Shown: positions 23,097 through 34,902, counted from the first letter of the stretch. The stretch is 64,000 nt of DNA from Metamycoplasma subdolum (GCF_033546815.1 NZ_CP137846.1:558001-622000); one strand, 5' to 3'. Program-made: numbers and translations. Notes: generated by a model from the letters alone, not told the origin.

Positions 23097-24152
23097 ATGG
23101 GTTTTTGAGCTAAATTAAAAGAAAAATTATTTGGAACTCCAGAGCAAAGACTTGCCAGAAAACAAGCTAAGCTTGAGAAAAAAGAAGCTAAAAAAAGACA
23201 AGCAGAGCTTGAGAAGAAAAATAAACTTGACAGTTATATAGCTGGTCTTTCAAAGTCAAATAATTCATTTACTGAATCAATTAAATCACTTTGAAATAGA
23301 CACAACAAAATTGATGAAGAATTCTTCGAAGAACTTGAAGAAATTTTAATCATGTCAGATATTAGCATTAAGCTTGTTCAAATAATTGTTGATGAATGTA
23401 AAAAAGAAGTCAAGAATGAAAACATTGAAGATCCTAAGTTAATATCAGAAATTATTGCTGATAAACTTTTCACAATTTATGCATCAAACTCAATTGTAGA
23501 TACCACTCTTAATATTGAAGATGGAAGATTAAATGTTATTTTGGTTGTTGGAGTTAATGGTGGTGGGAAGACAACTTCTATTTCAAAAATTGCTAAAAAA
23601 TTGATTGATGAAGGTAAGAAAGTTATTATTGCGGCAGCTGATACTTTTAGAGCAGCAGCGGTTGAACAACTTGAAATTTGAGCAGCAAGAGCTGGTGCAA
23701 ATATTGTTAAACCTCATGAGAAAGAAACTGATCCAGCAAGTGTTGTTTATAAAGCAATAGATATTGCAAAAGAAGAGAACTACGATGTGCTAATTATTGA
23801 TACTGCCGGAAGGTTGCAAAACAAAGTAAATTTAATGAATGAGTTAAATAAAATTAATAAAATTTTAGCTTCAAAAGTTGAAGGTGCACCACACGAAAGT
23901 TTGCTTGTTTTAGATGCAACAACTGGTCAAAATGGAGTTATTCAAGCAAAAACTTTTAAAGAAGTTACACCACTTACTGGAATCGTTTTAACCAAGATGG
24001 ATGGAACAAGCAAAGGCGGAATTGTCCTTACTATAAAGGATGAAATTGGAATTAGCGTTAAGTTTATTGGACTTGGTGAAAAGCTAAATGATCTTGCTGA
24101 ATTTGACTTAGATTCATACATATATGGTCTAATGAAAGGGCTTAACGAATAA
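23097..24152 (+). CDS. ftsY: Signal recognition particle receptor FtsY
   Basis: SRP receptor GTPase that docks ribosome-SRP complexes on the membrane. 351 residues. A basic, charged N-terminus ([24 protein letters not shown]) replaces the longer acidic A domain of other bacteria. The N domain follows, then G1 [17 protein letters not shown], the [14 protein letters not shown] segment, [16 protein letters not shown] (G3) and [10 protein letters not shown] (G4). The ATG at 23097 has AAAGGAGAA upstream. Its stop overlaps the ylxM start (TAATG). Confidence 0.96.
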
Positions 24153-24382
24153 TGGAAAGTTTTGAAGAAAGAAAAAAATACATTGAGCTTTATGAAAAGT
24201 ATAAAGACTTGCTTGCACAATCACAAAAGCAAGCATTGTATTTACAACTCTTTGAAGATCTTTCAATCAGTGAAATAAGTGAAGAACTAGCAATGACTAG
24301 ATCTGGCGTTTTTGATGCTTTAAAAAAAGGGAAAAAGAAGCTTTTAGATATTGAAAATAAAATAAACAAAAATGAAAAATAA
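24152..24382 (+). CDS. ylxM: YlxM-family DNA-binding protein
   Basis: 76 residues. QALYLQLFEDLSISEISEELAMTRSGVFDALKKGKKKLL is a sigma-70 region 4-like helix-turn-helix. YlxM is the small partner encoded beside SRP genes in low-GC bacteria, and here it follows ftsY directly with a 1-base overlap, which supports the call. Proposed to stimulate the SRP-FtsY GTPase cycle in streptococci; not shown for mycoplasmas. Confidence 0.9.
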   Translation: MESFEERKKYIELYEKYKDLLAQSQKQALYLQLFEDLSISEISEELAMTRSGVFDALKKGKKKLLDIENKINKNEK

Positions 24383-24394
24383 ACTTTGTTTATC

Positions 24395-24437
24395 TAACTT
24401 TTTCTTAAAAAAGCAGGCTTTTAAACCTAAAAAGTTA
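24395..24437 (+). repeat. Inverted repeat/hairpin upstream of pyrH
   Basis: TAACTTTTT and AAAAAGTTA are perfect 9-base arms enclosing a second imperfect stem (TTAAAAAAGC / GCTTTTAA). No T-run follows, so it is not a standard terminator. It lies between ylxM and pyrH, just before a TATAAA-type box. Confidence 0.5.
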
Positions 24438-24475
24438 TAAAATAAAAGCACTATAGATTAGGAAAAAGGAGAAAA

Positions 24476-25192
24476 ATGAAATATAAAAGAGTACTAATCA
24501 AACTTTCGGGTGAAGGGTTAGCCAACAAAGTAAAAAGTCTAGCAATAGATTATGAACTTGTTGAAAAATTTGCTCTTCAACTGCAAAAGATAGTTAAGGC
24601 TGGGATTGAAGTTGCAATCGTTGTTGGGGGCGGAAACTTTTGAAGAGGAACATCTGCCGCTAAAAATGGTATTCCAAGAGTTAGAGCTGACTATATCGGA
24701 ATGCTAGCAACCACAATGAATGCCTTAGCTCTACAATCTGGTTTTGAAGCTAAAAAATTAAAATGTCGTGTGCTTTCATCATTAACAATGGATCCAAAAG
24801 TTTGTGAAGTTTATGTTAATGAAAAAGCAAGCAAATATATGTCAGATGGTGAAATTGTTATTTTTGCCGGAGGGACAGGAAGAGCTTATTTTACAACTGA
24901 TACTGCTGCAACTTTATTTGCAAGTGAAGTTGATTGTCAAGCAATTTTAATGGGTAAAAACAATACTAATGGTGTTTATGATGATGACCCTAAAACTAAT
25001 AGAAATGCTAAAAAATATGACACAATTACTTATGATGAAATTCTAAAAAAGAATTTAAAAATCATGGATCAAACCGCAGTTTCAATGGCTCGCGACAATG
25101 GACTTGATGTTATTGTTTTTGATATCAATGAAGAAAATGCTCTATTTCGTGCAATAAATGGTGACATTCCATGTACAATAATTAAGAAATAG
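24476..25192 (+). CDS. pyrH: Uridylate kinase
   Basis: Bacterial-type UMP kinase of the amino acid kinase family; makes UDP for RNA precursor and lipid/sugar metabolism. 238 residues. KRVLIKLSGEGL at the N-terminus, VVGGGNFWRG (GGGN), DYIGMLATTMNALALQ, and GGTGRAYFTTDTAA carry the substrate-binding signatures. AAAGGAG precedes the ATG at 24476. Paired with frr 7 bases downstream, the common pyrH-frr order. Confidence 0.97.
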
Positions 25193-25199
25193 GAGATTT

Positions 25200-25751
25200 A
25201 TGGATTTAGATTTATATATTTTAGAGCTTAATGAAGCTACTAACAAAACCCTAGAAAACTATGAAAATCAATTAACTAAAGTTGTGGTTGGAAGAGCAAA
25301 TCCAAACTTAGTTAATAAAATTAAAATTGAATATTATGACTCATTTGTTAACTTAGAAGAAATTGCATCCATTCAAATTGCATCAGCGTTGCAACTAATT
25401 GTTAAACCTTATGATGTTGCAGTTATTAAGGACATCGAAAAAGCGATCATGAATTACAAATTGAACGTAACAATTGCCAATGAAGGACATCAATTAAGAT
25501 TAACCTATCCAATGATGACTACTGAAAAAAGAAAAGAAATGGTTAAACAATTAAGCGTTATCACTGAACAAGCTAAAGTTGGAATTAGACAAGCAAGACA
25601 AGACGTTAATAAAAAGATTAAGAGTGATGAAAATTTATCAGAAGATTTACAAAAACAATATTTAGACATTATTCAAAAACATATTGATGAAACAATAGAA
25701 AAAATTCTTAAAATTCAAGAAGTTAAAGAAAAAGATTTAATGACCATCTAA
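25200..25751 (+). CDS. frr: Ribosome recycling factor
   Basis: Splits post-termination ribosomes with EF-G. 183 residues, the usual length, two-domain L shape: a long helical bundle (start, and MTTEKRKEMVKQLSVITEQAKVGIRQARQDVNKKIK) with a small beta domain between. The RQARQDVNKKIK segment is the family signature. AGGAG lies 5 bases before the ATG. Ends the pyrH-frr unit at a terminator. Confidence 0.97.
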   Translation: MDLDLYILELNEATNKTLENYENQLTKVVVGRANPNLVNKIKIEYYDSFVNLEEIASIQIASALQLIVKPYDVAVIKDIEKAIMNYKLNVTIANEGHQLRLTYPMMTTEKRKEMVKQLSVITEQAKVGIRQARQDVNKKIKSDENLSEDLQKQYLDIIQKHIDETIEKILKIQEVKEKDLMTI

Positions 25752-25762
25752 AAAAAGATCAA

Positions 25763-25789
25763 AATGTGCCTACTAAGGCATATTTTTAT
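25763..25789 (+). terminator. Rho-independent terminator after frr
   Basis: ATGTGCCT and AGGCATAT pair (one G-U) around a 4-base loop, followed by TTTTTATTTTTT. Confidence 0.8.
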
Positions 25790-25846
25790 TTTTTAGTCTT
25801 CAAAAAATAAATTTTTAATAAATAAAACAAAATAAAAAGCAGAGTC

Positions 25847-25852
25847 TATAAT
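25847..25852 (+). promoter_or_regulatory. -10 box of cdsA (near-leaderless)
   Basis: TATAAT only 9 bases before the ATG at 25862, with no ribosome site between. Transcription should begin at or within two or three bases of the start codon. Confidence 0.6.
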
Positions 25853-25861
25853 ACTAATAGT

Positions 25862-26809
25862 ATGTTAAATAATACAGTTAAAAGAGCCAAAGCGGCAATG
25901 ATTTTTTTTACCTTAGTAATTCCAATTGTCTTGCTTAATTATTTTGTTAAATATAATGAAATTAGACTCTTTAGTCTTCTTTTTTATAGTTTATTTTGTG
26001 TATATGCAACATATGAAATTTTGCAACATAATAAGCTTCATTTTTATGCTAATTGTATCTTATCAGCAACCGCTCTTTTACCATTATTTTTAACTTTGCC
26101 GGTTTGAGATTCTAAAACTTCAAGCACAATTTTTGAAGGAATTAGACCAACCTTAAATATAAGCGATGCCTTAAATTTAAATAGAAACTGAATGATTAAT
26201 TTAAATCTTTGATGAATTAGTTTTTTAATCGGCCCTGTTGTTTCGTCACTATTTTTCTTGACTAATATTTATTATTTTAAAAGTAAAAAAGAATTTTTTG
26301 CTAACTTATTTGTGACTTTTTTTGTGACTACTTTTATGCCTCTTTTTAGCAAGCTTCTTTGATTTTTTAACACTTTTAACATCTATGCTTTTGCCGTAAC
26401 TTTCTTTATTCCAGTTGTTGTTGATGTTTCTGGTTATTTTGGTGGGAAGGCTTTTGGAAGAAAATTAATTAAAAGAAGATTTTCAAAAATAAGTCCTAAC
26501 AAAACTTGAGAAGGAGCAATTATTTCTTATGTTTTGGGAACAATTGCTACTGTTGCTTTAATAGTTATTCCAAGCATTGTAAATGCACCAAATTATTTCA
26601 GTTTTTATTCAAATTTGTGAAAAAAGATAATAACGCCAATTATTTTACCAATCATTTCTATAATTGGTGATTTAACATTTTCTATGTTTAAAAGATTTAT
26701 GCGAGTCAAAGACTTTTCTAATTTAATTCCAGGTCATGGTGGACTCATGGACAGGTTTGATGCGATGTCATTTGTAATGAGTTCAACATACATTATTTTG
26801 ATAATTTAA
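25862..26809 (+). CDS. cdsA: Phosphatidate cytidylyltransferase (CDP-diacylglycerol synthase)
   Basis: Makes CDP-diacylglycerol from phosphatidate and CTP for membrane phospholipids. 315 residues with about seven or eight transmembrane helices. The family signature is in the last 40 residues: [44 protein letters not shown] is the other conserved segment. It is followed 9 bases later by polC with GGAG in the gap. Confidence 0.95.
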
Positions 26810-26818
26810 GGAGCAGCA

Positions 26819-29800
26819 ATGAAAAAACTAGATGAACGAATAAGAAAGATATGCGAACATATAAAACTAGAACCGAGTGAATTTTTATATGATGCCGAGG
26901 TTTTAGAATTTGGAATCCAAAAATCCAATGATAGACTTTTAATTTCATTAAGATTTGAAAAACATCCTCCAATCAATGACTTTAAAAAATTCTATTTAAC
27001 TTGTGTTAATATCCTTAAAAAAGTTGACCTTAAATTTCAAATTAATTATGTAATTAATGATATTAAAGTGATCAGTGACTACTTAAGTTTTATAATTGCC
27101 CACAAATATGCTAATTTATCTGCACTTTTACCTTTTATAAGCCCTCAAACTATCAAAATTGATGAAGAACAAATAACAATTTATGTTTCAAGTGAAGAAA
27201 TCTATAGACAATTTAGTGAAAAAACTAGACAAATCAAGACTGCTTTAAAAGAAGCTGGTTTTAGTTTTCCTAATGTTTTAATTGCTGGTTCAAATCTCGG
27301 AATAGACATAATCAAGAGAGAAAAACAACAAAAGATACAAGAAAAGATGAAGCAGTTTGATTCATTAGCTAAACAATATGAAGAAGAAAGAAAAATAATC
27401 GAAGAAGAACAACAAAACTTTTCTAAATATAAAAGAAAAACTAGTTCGGTGAGACTTACAATTTCAGAAGCAGTTAATTATCAAACAAGTGCTGATGGCG
27501 AAAGAGTTCAAGTAACTGGTGAAGTTTATAAAATTGAATCTAGAAGAATTAACGGAAATAGATCAATATTTTTTATTAGTATTAGTGATTATCAAGAAGC
27601 AATTCAATGCAAGTTATTTCTAGATTCTAATGGTGAAGATTTCAAAATGGTTGAAGTAGGTAAAACCTACACCTTTCAAGGTAAACTAACACATGACAAT
27701 TTTTATAACGCAAATTCAATTTCATTATATAAAACGGGAATTTCAAAAGCTGAATCTATTAGCAAGTTATCTTCAGATAAAGCATCTAGAAAAAGAGTAG
27801 AACTTGCTGCAAGAACCAATATGTCTGCTCAAGATGGAATTAGCAGCGTTACTGATTATTTAAATGTTGTTAAACAATATGGGCACGAAGCAATTGCAAT
27901 TTGTGACCGTGATTCTGTGCAAAGTTTTCCAACTTTTTATAATACTGTAAAACAAATGAAAGGAATTAAGCCAATTTATGGTGCAACTTTCTCATCTGTT
28001 GATAGCAGACCAAATTTCTTCTATAACTTTAAAGAATTTGATATCAAAAGTACTGAGTATGTTGTCTTTGACTTGGAAGCAACAGGCCTTTCTGCAAGGT
28101 TCAGTGAAATTATTGAATTTGGTGCAAAAGTTTTAAAAGATGGTGTGGAAGTTGAAGAAATTCAATTCTTTATTAAACCGACTAAACTTCTCCCTTCTCA
28201 TGTTGTTAAACAAAGCAACATTAAAGATGAAATGTTAAAAGATGCAATAAGTCAAGAAGAAGGAATTAAGAAGATTTATGAAATTCTAAAAGATAGAATC
28301 GCTGTAGCTCACAACGCCAATTATGACATTAATGTTGTAAAGCAAAAGTGTGTTCAGTATGGGTTAGATGAAAGCAGAATTTATGGTGTTGATACATTAG
28401 CAATGGCAAACTTTTTATTCCCTGAAAAAGGTAGAATAAATCTTGGTGCTGTTGCTAAAAAAGTTGGTGTCGAATATGATGTAACCAGTGCTCACCGTGC
28501 TGATTATGATGCTCGCGTTTTAACTAATATTTGAAAGAAAATGATTGTTAAACTAGATAAAGAACATGGCATTAAAAAAGCAAGCGATTTATTCAATGTA
28601 AATACCAAACATATGCAAGCTAAAAAAATACCAAGTGAAGTAAGAATTTTAGCTAAAAATCAAGCAGGATTAAAGAAATTATTTCAACTCATCTCAACCT
28701 CATTAACTACTCAATATAAAAGGAATCCTCAATTATATAGAGACAAGTGAGAAAAAGACCCAGACTTATTCTTTGCATCTGCTGCTCACAAGTCATATTT
28801 GTGGGAAGAAGTTATTAATGGGAGTGATGAAAATATTGAAAAAGCAATTCAACTTTTTGATTACATTGAGCTTCCTCCGATTTCAAGTTTTAACTATCTA
28901 GTAAAAGGTGAATTTTTAGATCAAGAACAACTTGAATTTGCATATAAAGATTTAATTAAAAAAGCTAAAAAATTTAAGATTCCATGCGTTGCTGTTTCTG
29001 ATTGTAGATATATTCATGAGTTCCAACAATTAATATACGATATCTATATTGAAATGCCCGGTCTAGCTGGTGAAAGACATTGAGCAAATGAATATCATAA
29101 ACACGCGAAGATAAATCTAAAATTCCTCACTACAGAAGAGATGATTCAAGAATTTGCCTTTCTTAAAAATGATAAATTAATTCAAGAAATTGTTATTGAT
29201 AACAGCATTAATATTGCTCAACAAATTGACAATAATATTAAAGTTTTAAAACAAGGATTGCACTGCCCAATTTTTGATAATTCAGATGAAAATTTAAGAA
29301 AATTAGTTTATGAAAAAGCTAGTGAAAGATATGGTGAAAATATTGATCAAAGAATCAAAGAAAGAATAGATAGAGAACTTGAACCAATTATTAAATATGG
29401 TTACTCAGTAACATATTGAATTAGTCATAAATTAGTTAAAAAATCTAATGAAGATGGTTATGTTGTTGGAAGCCGTGGTTCAGTAGGAAGTAGTATTGTT
29501 GCAAACCTTGCCGGAATAACAGAAGTTAACCCGCTTGAACCTCACTATTTATGTAAGAAATGTAAGTACTTTGAATGAGCTTCAAAAGAATATTTTGATG
29601 GGTGAGATTTACCTGATAAAAAATGTCCAAAATGTAATGAAAAAATGAGCAACGATGGACATAATATTCCATTTGAAACTTTCCTTGGTTTTAATGCTGA
29701 TAAATTCCCAGATATTGACTTAAATTTTAGTGGTGAATATCAACCCGTAATTCACAATCATGTTAAAAAACTTTTTGGTGATACTCACACTTTAAGAGCG

Positions 29801-31153
29801 GGGACAATTTCTACTGTTGCTAATAAAACCGCATATGGTTTTTGTAGAAAATATGCTGAATTAAATAATATAGTTTGATCATCTCAATTTCTTGATTTTT
29901 TAGCAAGTAAAACTGAAGGTGTTAAAAGAACTACTGGGCAACACCCAGGAGGAATAATAATCATTCCAAAAGAGTTTGATGTTGAAGATTTTACTCCAGT
30001 TAACTACCCAGCAAATGATGTTGGAAGTAGTTGAAAAACTACTCACTTTGATTTCAATGCAATTCATGACAATGTTCTTAAACTTGACTTACTAGGTCAT
30101 GATGATCCTACGGTTTTAAGAATGCTTGAAGATTTGACTAACATTAGAATTAAAGATATACCTAAATTTGACAGCAAGTTAATGAGTTTATTTACAAGTG
30201 TTTCAGCATTAGGAATTAAGCCAGATGATATTAATGGTGAAATAACAGGAGCTTATGGAATTCCTGAATTTGGTACAAGATTTGTTCGTGGAATGTTAAA
30301 AACAGCCAAACCTAAAACATTTAACGATTTAATTTTACTTTCTGGTCTTTCTCATGGAACTGATGTTTGAGCAGGAAACGCTGAAGAACTTATTAAAAAA
30401 GGTAAGAAACTAAATGATTGTGTTTGTTGCCGTGATGATATCATGCGTGAGCTGATTAACTATAAAGTTGATAAACTTGAAGCATTTAATATTATGGAAA
30501 AGGTACGTAAAGGTAAAGGGTTAACTTCCGAGTGAGAAATAATGCTTAAAAATAAAAAAGTGCCTCAATGATATATTGATTCACTAAAGAAAATTAAATA
30601 TATGTTTCCTAAAGCTCATGCAACCGCCTATGTAATTTCAGCTTGAAGAATTGCTTGATTTAAACTTTATTATCCTTTAGAATTCTATTCAGCATTCTAT
30701 TCTTCAACTAAATCTGATTCAATTAATATCAAAATAATGAGTTCTGGAAGAAAAATTGTGGGTGAAGAACTAAGAGCTCTTAAGAAAATTTATAGTTCTA
30801 ACAACGGCTCTCAACTAACAACTAAACAAGAAAACTTAATTCCAATTCTTGAAATTACAGAAGAACTTTATGCTAGAGGATTTTCAATTCAAAATGTAAA
30901 TCTTAAAAAATCTGATGCTAAAAAATGATTAATTGATTATGAAAATAAATCATTAATTCCACCTTTTGTTGCAGTTGAAGGACTTGGTGAAACTGTTGCC
31001 CAAACAATTGTTAAAGCAAGAGAAGAACATGAAATTTTATCAATTGAAGATTTAATTGATAGAACTAAATTAAATAAAGGAATTATAGCTGAACTTCAAA
31101 AATTAGAAATTCTTGAAGACTTAGATGAAACAAATCAAATCCCATTATTTTAA
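26819..31153 (+). CDS. polC: DNA polymerase III alpha subunit, PolC type
   Basis: Gram-positive replicative polymerase with built-in proofreading, 1444 residues. Order: N-terminal domains with an alpha-helical charged stretch (about 155-205), OB fold ([13 protein letters not shown]), split PHP domain ([22 protein letters not shown]...), DnaQ-like 3'-5' exonuclease ([23 protein letters not shown], about 413, to [13 protein letters not shown]), second PHP part, polymerase with a four-Cys zinc motif CKKC...CPKC (about 912-940), palm residues in [10 protein letters not shown] (Asp-x-Asp), and a C-terminal duplex-binding tail. Follows cdsA directly. Complete. Confidence 0.98.
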
Positions 31154-31156
31154 ATT

Positions 31157-31186
31157 AAAAGTAAGCCTTAGTTGCTTACTTTTTTA
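31157..31186. terminator. Bidirectional terminator between polC and tmcAL
   Basis: AAAAGTAAGC and GCTTACTTTT form a 10-bp stem with a 7-base loop followed by T on the plus strand. The minus-strand side also has an A/T tail. The hairpin overlaps the last codons of tmcAL. Confidence 0.85.
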
Positions 31187-32073
31187 ATATCTAAAAGAAT
31201 GTATAAAATTACTCTTTTAATTCTACTTTTTGTATATCTTTTTGAAGTGCATAAATCTACAAATTCATCATAAGATTTAGCATCTATATTCTTCTTAAAA
31301 AGATTTTCCATCCCTTCAGTAACTAAGTGAATTTTTGCAATTTCTTCGCTTGATTTTGTACAAATAATTTCTTGAAATTTAGGATATAAATCTCTTATAT
31401 CTTTAAAAGGCCCTTTGTAAGAAATTGGACAGAAATTTGATACATCTTTTCCTTCTTTTAAAAGAGAGCGAATTAATGTTGCTGAAGCATAAATTTCATT
31501 TGCTTTTTCGCTATTATGTTCAACGGTTCTTTTGAAAGAAAAGGCTTTGATTGACAGATTGTTTTGAACAATATATTTAACATATTCAAGGCCTAGAATA
31601 TCTTTTGGAACGTTTTCTTCACCGATTAATTTAGCAAGGGAAAGATAAGAGGCTAAAACGAAAGATTTGCCTTCTTTCAAGGTCTTTTTTAGATTTTCAT
31701 TATATGTTGAAAGATTGTTTTTTATTGCATTTGCTGCGTTGTAATAAGGTTCAACAGTTTCAGTATCGCTTACTCCAAAACATAAAATATCAATTCCTTT
31801 TTTAAGAAGTAAATCAATTGCTCCTTTGGCAAAAATATGTGCTGCTTGAGTCGAAGTAAAAAAGTCAAGTTCATAAACTTCATCAATACCAAATTTTAAG
31901 GCAATTTCTTTCCTTTTTTCAAAGGGTAAAATTGCTATTTCACCGCGTTGAACATAGTCAGATGAAAGAGCACAAATAATTTTTGATTTAGGAAACTTTT
32001 CTTTAATTTTTTGAATTAAATATTTATGTCCATTATGAAATGGATTGAATTCAGCGATTAAACCTATTTTCAT
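31168..32073 (-). CDS. tmcAL: tRNA(Met) cytidine acetate ligase TmcAL (YlbM family)
   Basis: Nucleotidyltransferase-like enzyme that acetylates C34 of elongator tRNA-Met using acetate and ATP in Bacillus. 301 residues, about 100 fewer than the B. subtilis protein, so the C-terminal part is reduced. GLIAEFNPFHNGHKYLI holds the HxGH-type nucleotide site; CALSSDYVQRGEIAILPFEKRKEIAL and SFKRTVEHNSEKANEIYASATLIRSLL are the other conserved segments. Convergent with polC. Confidence 0.88.
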   Translation of the reverse strand: MKIGLIAEFNPFHNGHKYLIQKIKEKFPKSKIICALSSDYVQRGEIAILPFEKRKEIALKFGIDEVYELDFFTSTQAAHIFAKGAIDLLLKKGIDILCFGVSDTETVEPYYNAANAIKNNLSTYNENLKKTLKEGKSFVLASYLSLAKLIGEENVPKDILGLEYVKYIVQNNLSIKAFSFKRTVEHNSEKANEIYASATLIRSLLKEGKDVSNFCPISYKGPFKDIRDLYPKFQEIICTKSSEEIAKIHLVTEGMENLFKKNIDAKSYDEFVDLCTSKRYTKSRIKRVILYILLDIKKVSN

Positions 32074-32107
32074 GTTTTTATTTTACTTTAAATTTGCGGA
32101 AAAAGAG

Positions 32108-32156
32108 AAATAAAAAACCACTCAACTTTGAGTTAAATAAAGTCAAATGGCTTTTT
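32108..32156 (-). terminator. Terminator after the EIIC/EIIA-like gene
   Basis: On the minus strand AAAGCCA...TGGTTTTTT closes a longer imperfect stem containing AACTTTGAGTT, followed by six T. It lies between the 913-codon gene and tmcAL. Confidence 0.6.
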
Positions 32157-32160
32157 ATTA

Positions 32161-34902
32161 TTAATTAATTTCTTCAGCGGTTCTTTGTCTTGCGTCAACT
32201 GCTGATTTTAAGTTAACTTCAAATAGACCGGTTCATTTATCAATCTTACGTGATCTTTGTCTTACTGGAGTAAGTCTGTGTTTTCCAGGCAATACTGTGA
32301 TTGTAATAATCATTTCTTCGCCAATTTCACTATAGAATTTCTTGTTTCCGTCAATGAAGAAATCACCTTTGTAAAGTGTTTTTCCTGCTGTTACGAAAGT
32401 TCTATTGTGAAGTGATTGTTTATGTGGAAGATTGAAGTTTGCGTTCATCTTGAATTCAACTTTTACGCCGTACATATCAAGAATGAATACGTCTTTTTCT
32501 TTAGTAATAAATTCAACTACAGCATCGTTAGGCATAATTAGTTTTCCAGAGCTTGAGTAAATATCGATTGAGTTTTCTCTGATTGCTCTAATTTCACCTA
32601 GAAGTGGACTTAGAATTACGAAGTCTTTAATTTTCTTACTAAATGAATAAGATTTAGGTTTTGCCGCTGGAGTTAAAGTAACATCTTTAAATTGAAGTGG
32701 TGTAGGTTGTTCAACTTCAATTTCAGTTGTTGTTTCATATTGAAGAGGTTTTCTATTTAAAGTAACAGTTTTTTCTTGAAAATCAAATTCTTCAGGTTCG
32801 TTTTCAATTTCAAATAATTCTTGTTCTTTTGTATTTTTGATTTCAGTCATGAAATCATCAAAGTCTTGTTTGTTTTGATTTATTACAAAGCTTCCTCTGC
32901 CTTCAGGCGAAGGAGCAACGGTTGGGGTTGAGAAACTTGGCCTAATTGTTTGAGTTTCTTCTTGTAAGTTTTTTGATTCAGTTAGAAACTCATTCATTTG
33001 TTGTTTGCTTGGATCAAATGTATAAGTTCTTGAAGAATCATCAGCATATTGTGCTTGAGGTTGTGAAAATTGAACTTGAGTAGTTGTAGTTGCTTCTCCT
33101 GGCTTAGGAACGGTGTAATAAATTTGAGTTGGAGTAGCCTGAATTACAGTTTGTTCAGGTGTAGGTGCTGTAACATAAATTGTTTTTGAACCTTGAACTG
33201 GTTGTTCACCCGCTTGCATTGGGGCAAGAGTTACTCTTTCAATAGGTGCTCTAACTTCTTGAATTGTAGGTTGAGAAGGTTGAATTAAACGTGGTGCTTC
33301 TCCGGTTACCATATGGTAAGTTTGGTATTTTGGAGGAACAGGAACAAATCCTGTAGTTTGCATTGGCATTTGTTGTTCAAAAGTATGAGTTGGAGCAAGT
33401 TGTTGTGGGCCTGCTGTTTCGATAGTGTGGAAATGTCTTCCTTGAGATAATATTCTTGTATTATCTAATCCGCTATCTTCATATCTTGATTTTTGAATTT
33501 CAATTGTTTTTGTAACTTCGTCAATGTATTCAACTCTGTTATCTTCATCAGGATAAATATTTAAGTGTTTGTTTCTGATGTGAACAAGTTTTTCTTCTCT
33601 ATACTTACCGCTTAAGAAGTAGTTGATTTGTTTGTCAGTATTTTCAATTCTTCAAACTTTGTGAGTAGCAAAGCCTTTTCCTCAGTGTGTTCTTTTTCCA
33701 AGTTTAACAGTTAGAATGTAAGCTAGGAATGTGAAGAAGAATACTACTGCTCCGGCAACGTAAATGCTTCATCCGTTTTTAACTGGAGCCGCTGCTCATT
33801 TAGTTGGGATTAAATCTTTAAGTTGGTAAGAAACATCTACTAAGTTAGATTTAACATCAGCTAGTCCAATATTTTGTAAAGTAATAATTAGAATTGTAAG
33901 AACTGGTGTTACAAATCCCATTGCTAAGAAAAGGGCAGGAGAGAAGATGAAAACAATTAGAAGTGCTGCTTGACTTTGTCCAAGACCTAGAGAGCTTAAG
34001 AAAGCAAAGAAGTAAACTGGAAGAATAAATCCAAATGATTTTCTAGGTGTTGAGAACATAAATACGATTAATACTGCAGGTAGAACGAATACATTTAGCA
34101 TAAGTGCGTATGGTTCGCTATTTACAGTAGTAATTCCATAAGATTGATACATGCTTTGTGCTACATCGCTGTAAGCAAATAATCAAGCAAATGGTTGGAA
34201 TAAAACTCCAAAAATTGAAGCTTCACCCTTGCCGGTAGGAATTTTTGATAGCCCAAAACCTAATAGTTGGGTTAGAAGTGAATTAGCAATTCCAAGTCCT
34301 ACGCTAAGGATGGCGATTATTAAAAAGGTGTAAAGAATTTCATTAGCCTTGTTAATTTGTTTTAAGGCAAAAATATTTGAAATCTTTGCAATTAATACTC
34401 CTAAAATAAATCCCATAAAGATTGATGGTTTAATAACTGAGAATTCAGATAACTCTCTTGTTAATGGCATGAACTTTGTTGGAATTTGTCATTTGTCGTT
34501 AAAAATGAAAAGTAATGTGTGTTGATCTGCTCAGTTAAACATTATAGAGCTTGATAAGAAGATTATCGGAAAGCCTAATAAAACTGATGCGGCTGCAATG
34601 AGCCTGTTTTTGCTGTAGGTAATTGCAATTGATAAAGCAACAACAGCAGGTGAAAGTAGGCTAAGAGCTGAAATAACTTTTAATGATGTTAGATAGTATC
34701 CTGAAGTTGCAACTTGTGGGATTCTGCTTAAATGATTAAGAACGCCTTGAAAAATTCCAACAATTAATATGTAAATTATTGGTACAAGAAAAGCTCTTAA
34801 ATAGCCCGCAACACGTCTGTTGATTTTATCTGTTCAAGAAACCTTTTTCTTTTGGTCCAATGCAAGATTATCATCAGCAAGTGTGACTTTTTGAGTGTCC
34901 AT
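32161..34902 (-). CDS. Large membrane protein: PTS EIIC-like domain plus EIIA-like domain lacking active His
   Basis: 913 residues. Residues about 20-395 hold roughly ten hydrophobic helices that follow the glucose-type PTS EIIC pattern by eye: RAFLVPIIYILIVGIFQGVL at the start, LLSPAVVALSIAITYSKNRLIAAASVLLG, then MLNVFVLPAVLIVFMFSTPRKSFGFILP...LGLGQSQAALLIVFIFSPALF. Residues about 395-755 are a charged then Pro/Gln/Thr-rich linker. Residues about 759-872 (VILSPLLGEIRAI...GKLIMPNDAVVEFI...TAGKTLYKGDFFI) resemble EIIA-Glc, but the positions of both conserved histidines align with other residues (the VHFGID segment reads FKMNAN). No EIIB Cys domain is visible. Sugar phosphorylation therefore looks impossible; transport without phosphorylation, or a regulatory role, are options. 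The start is the ATG at 34902 with GAAAGGAAA upstream. Confidence 0.6.
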
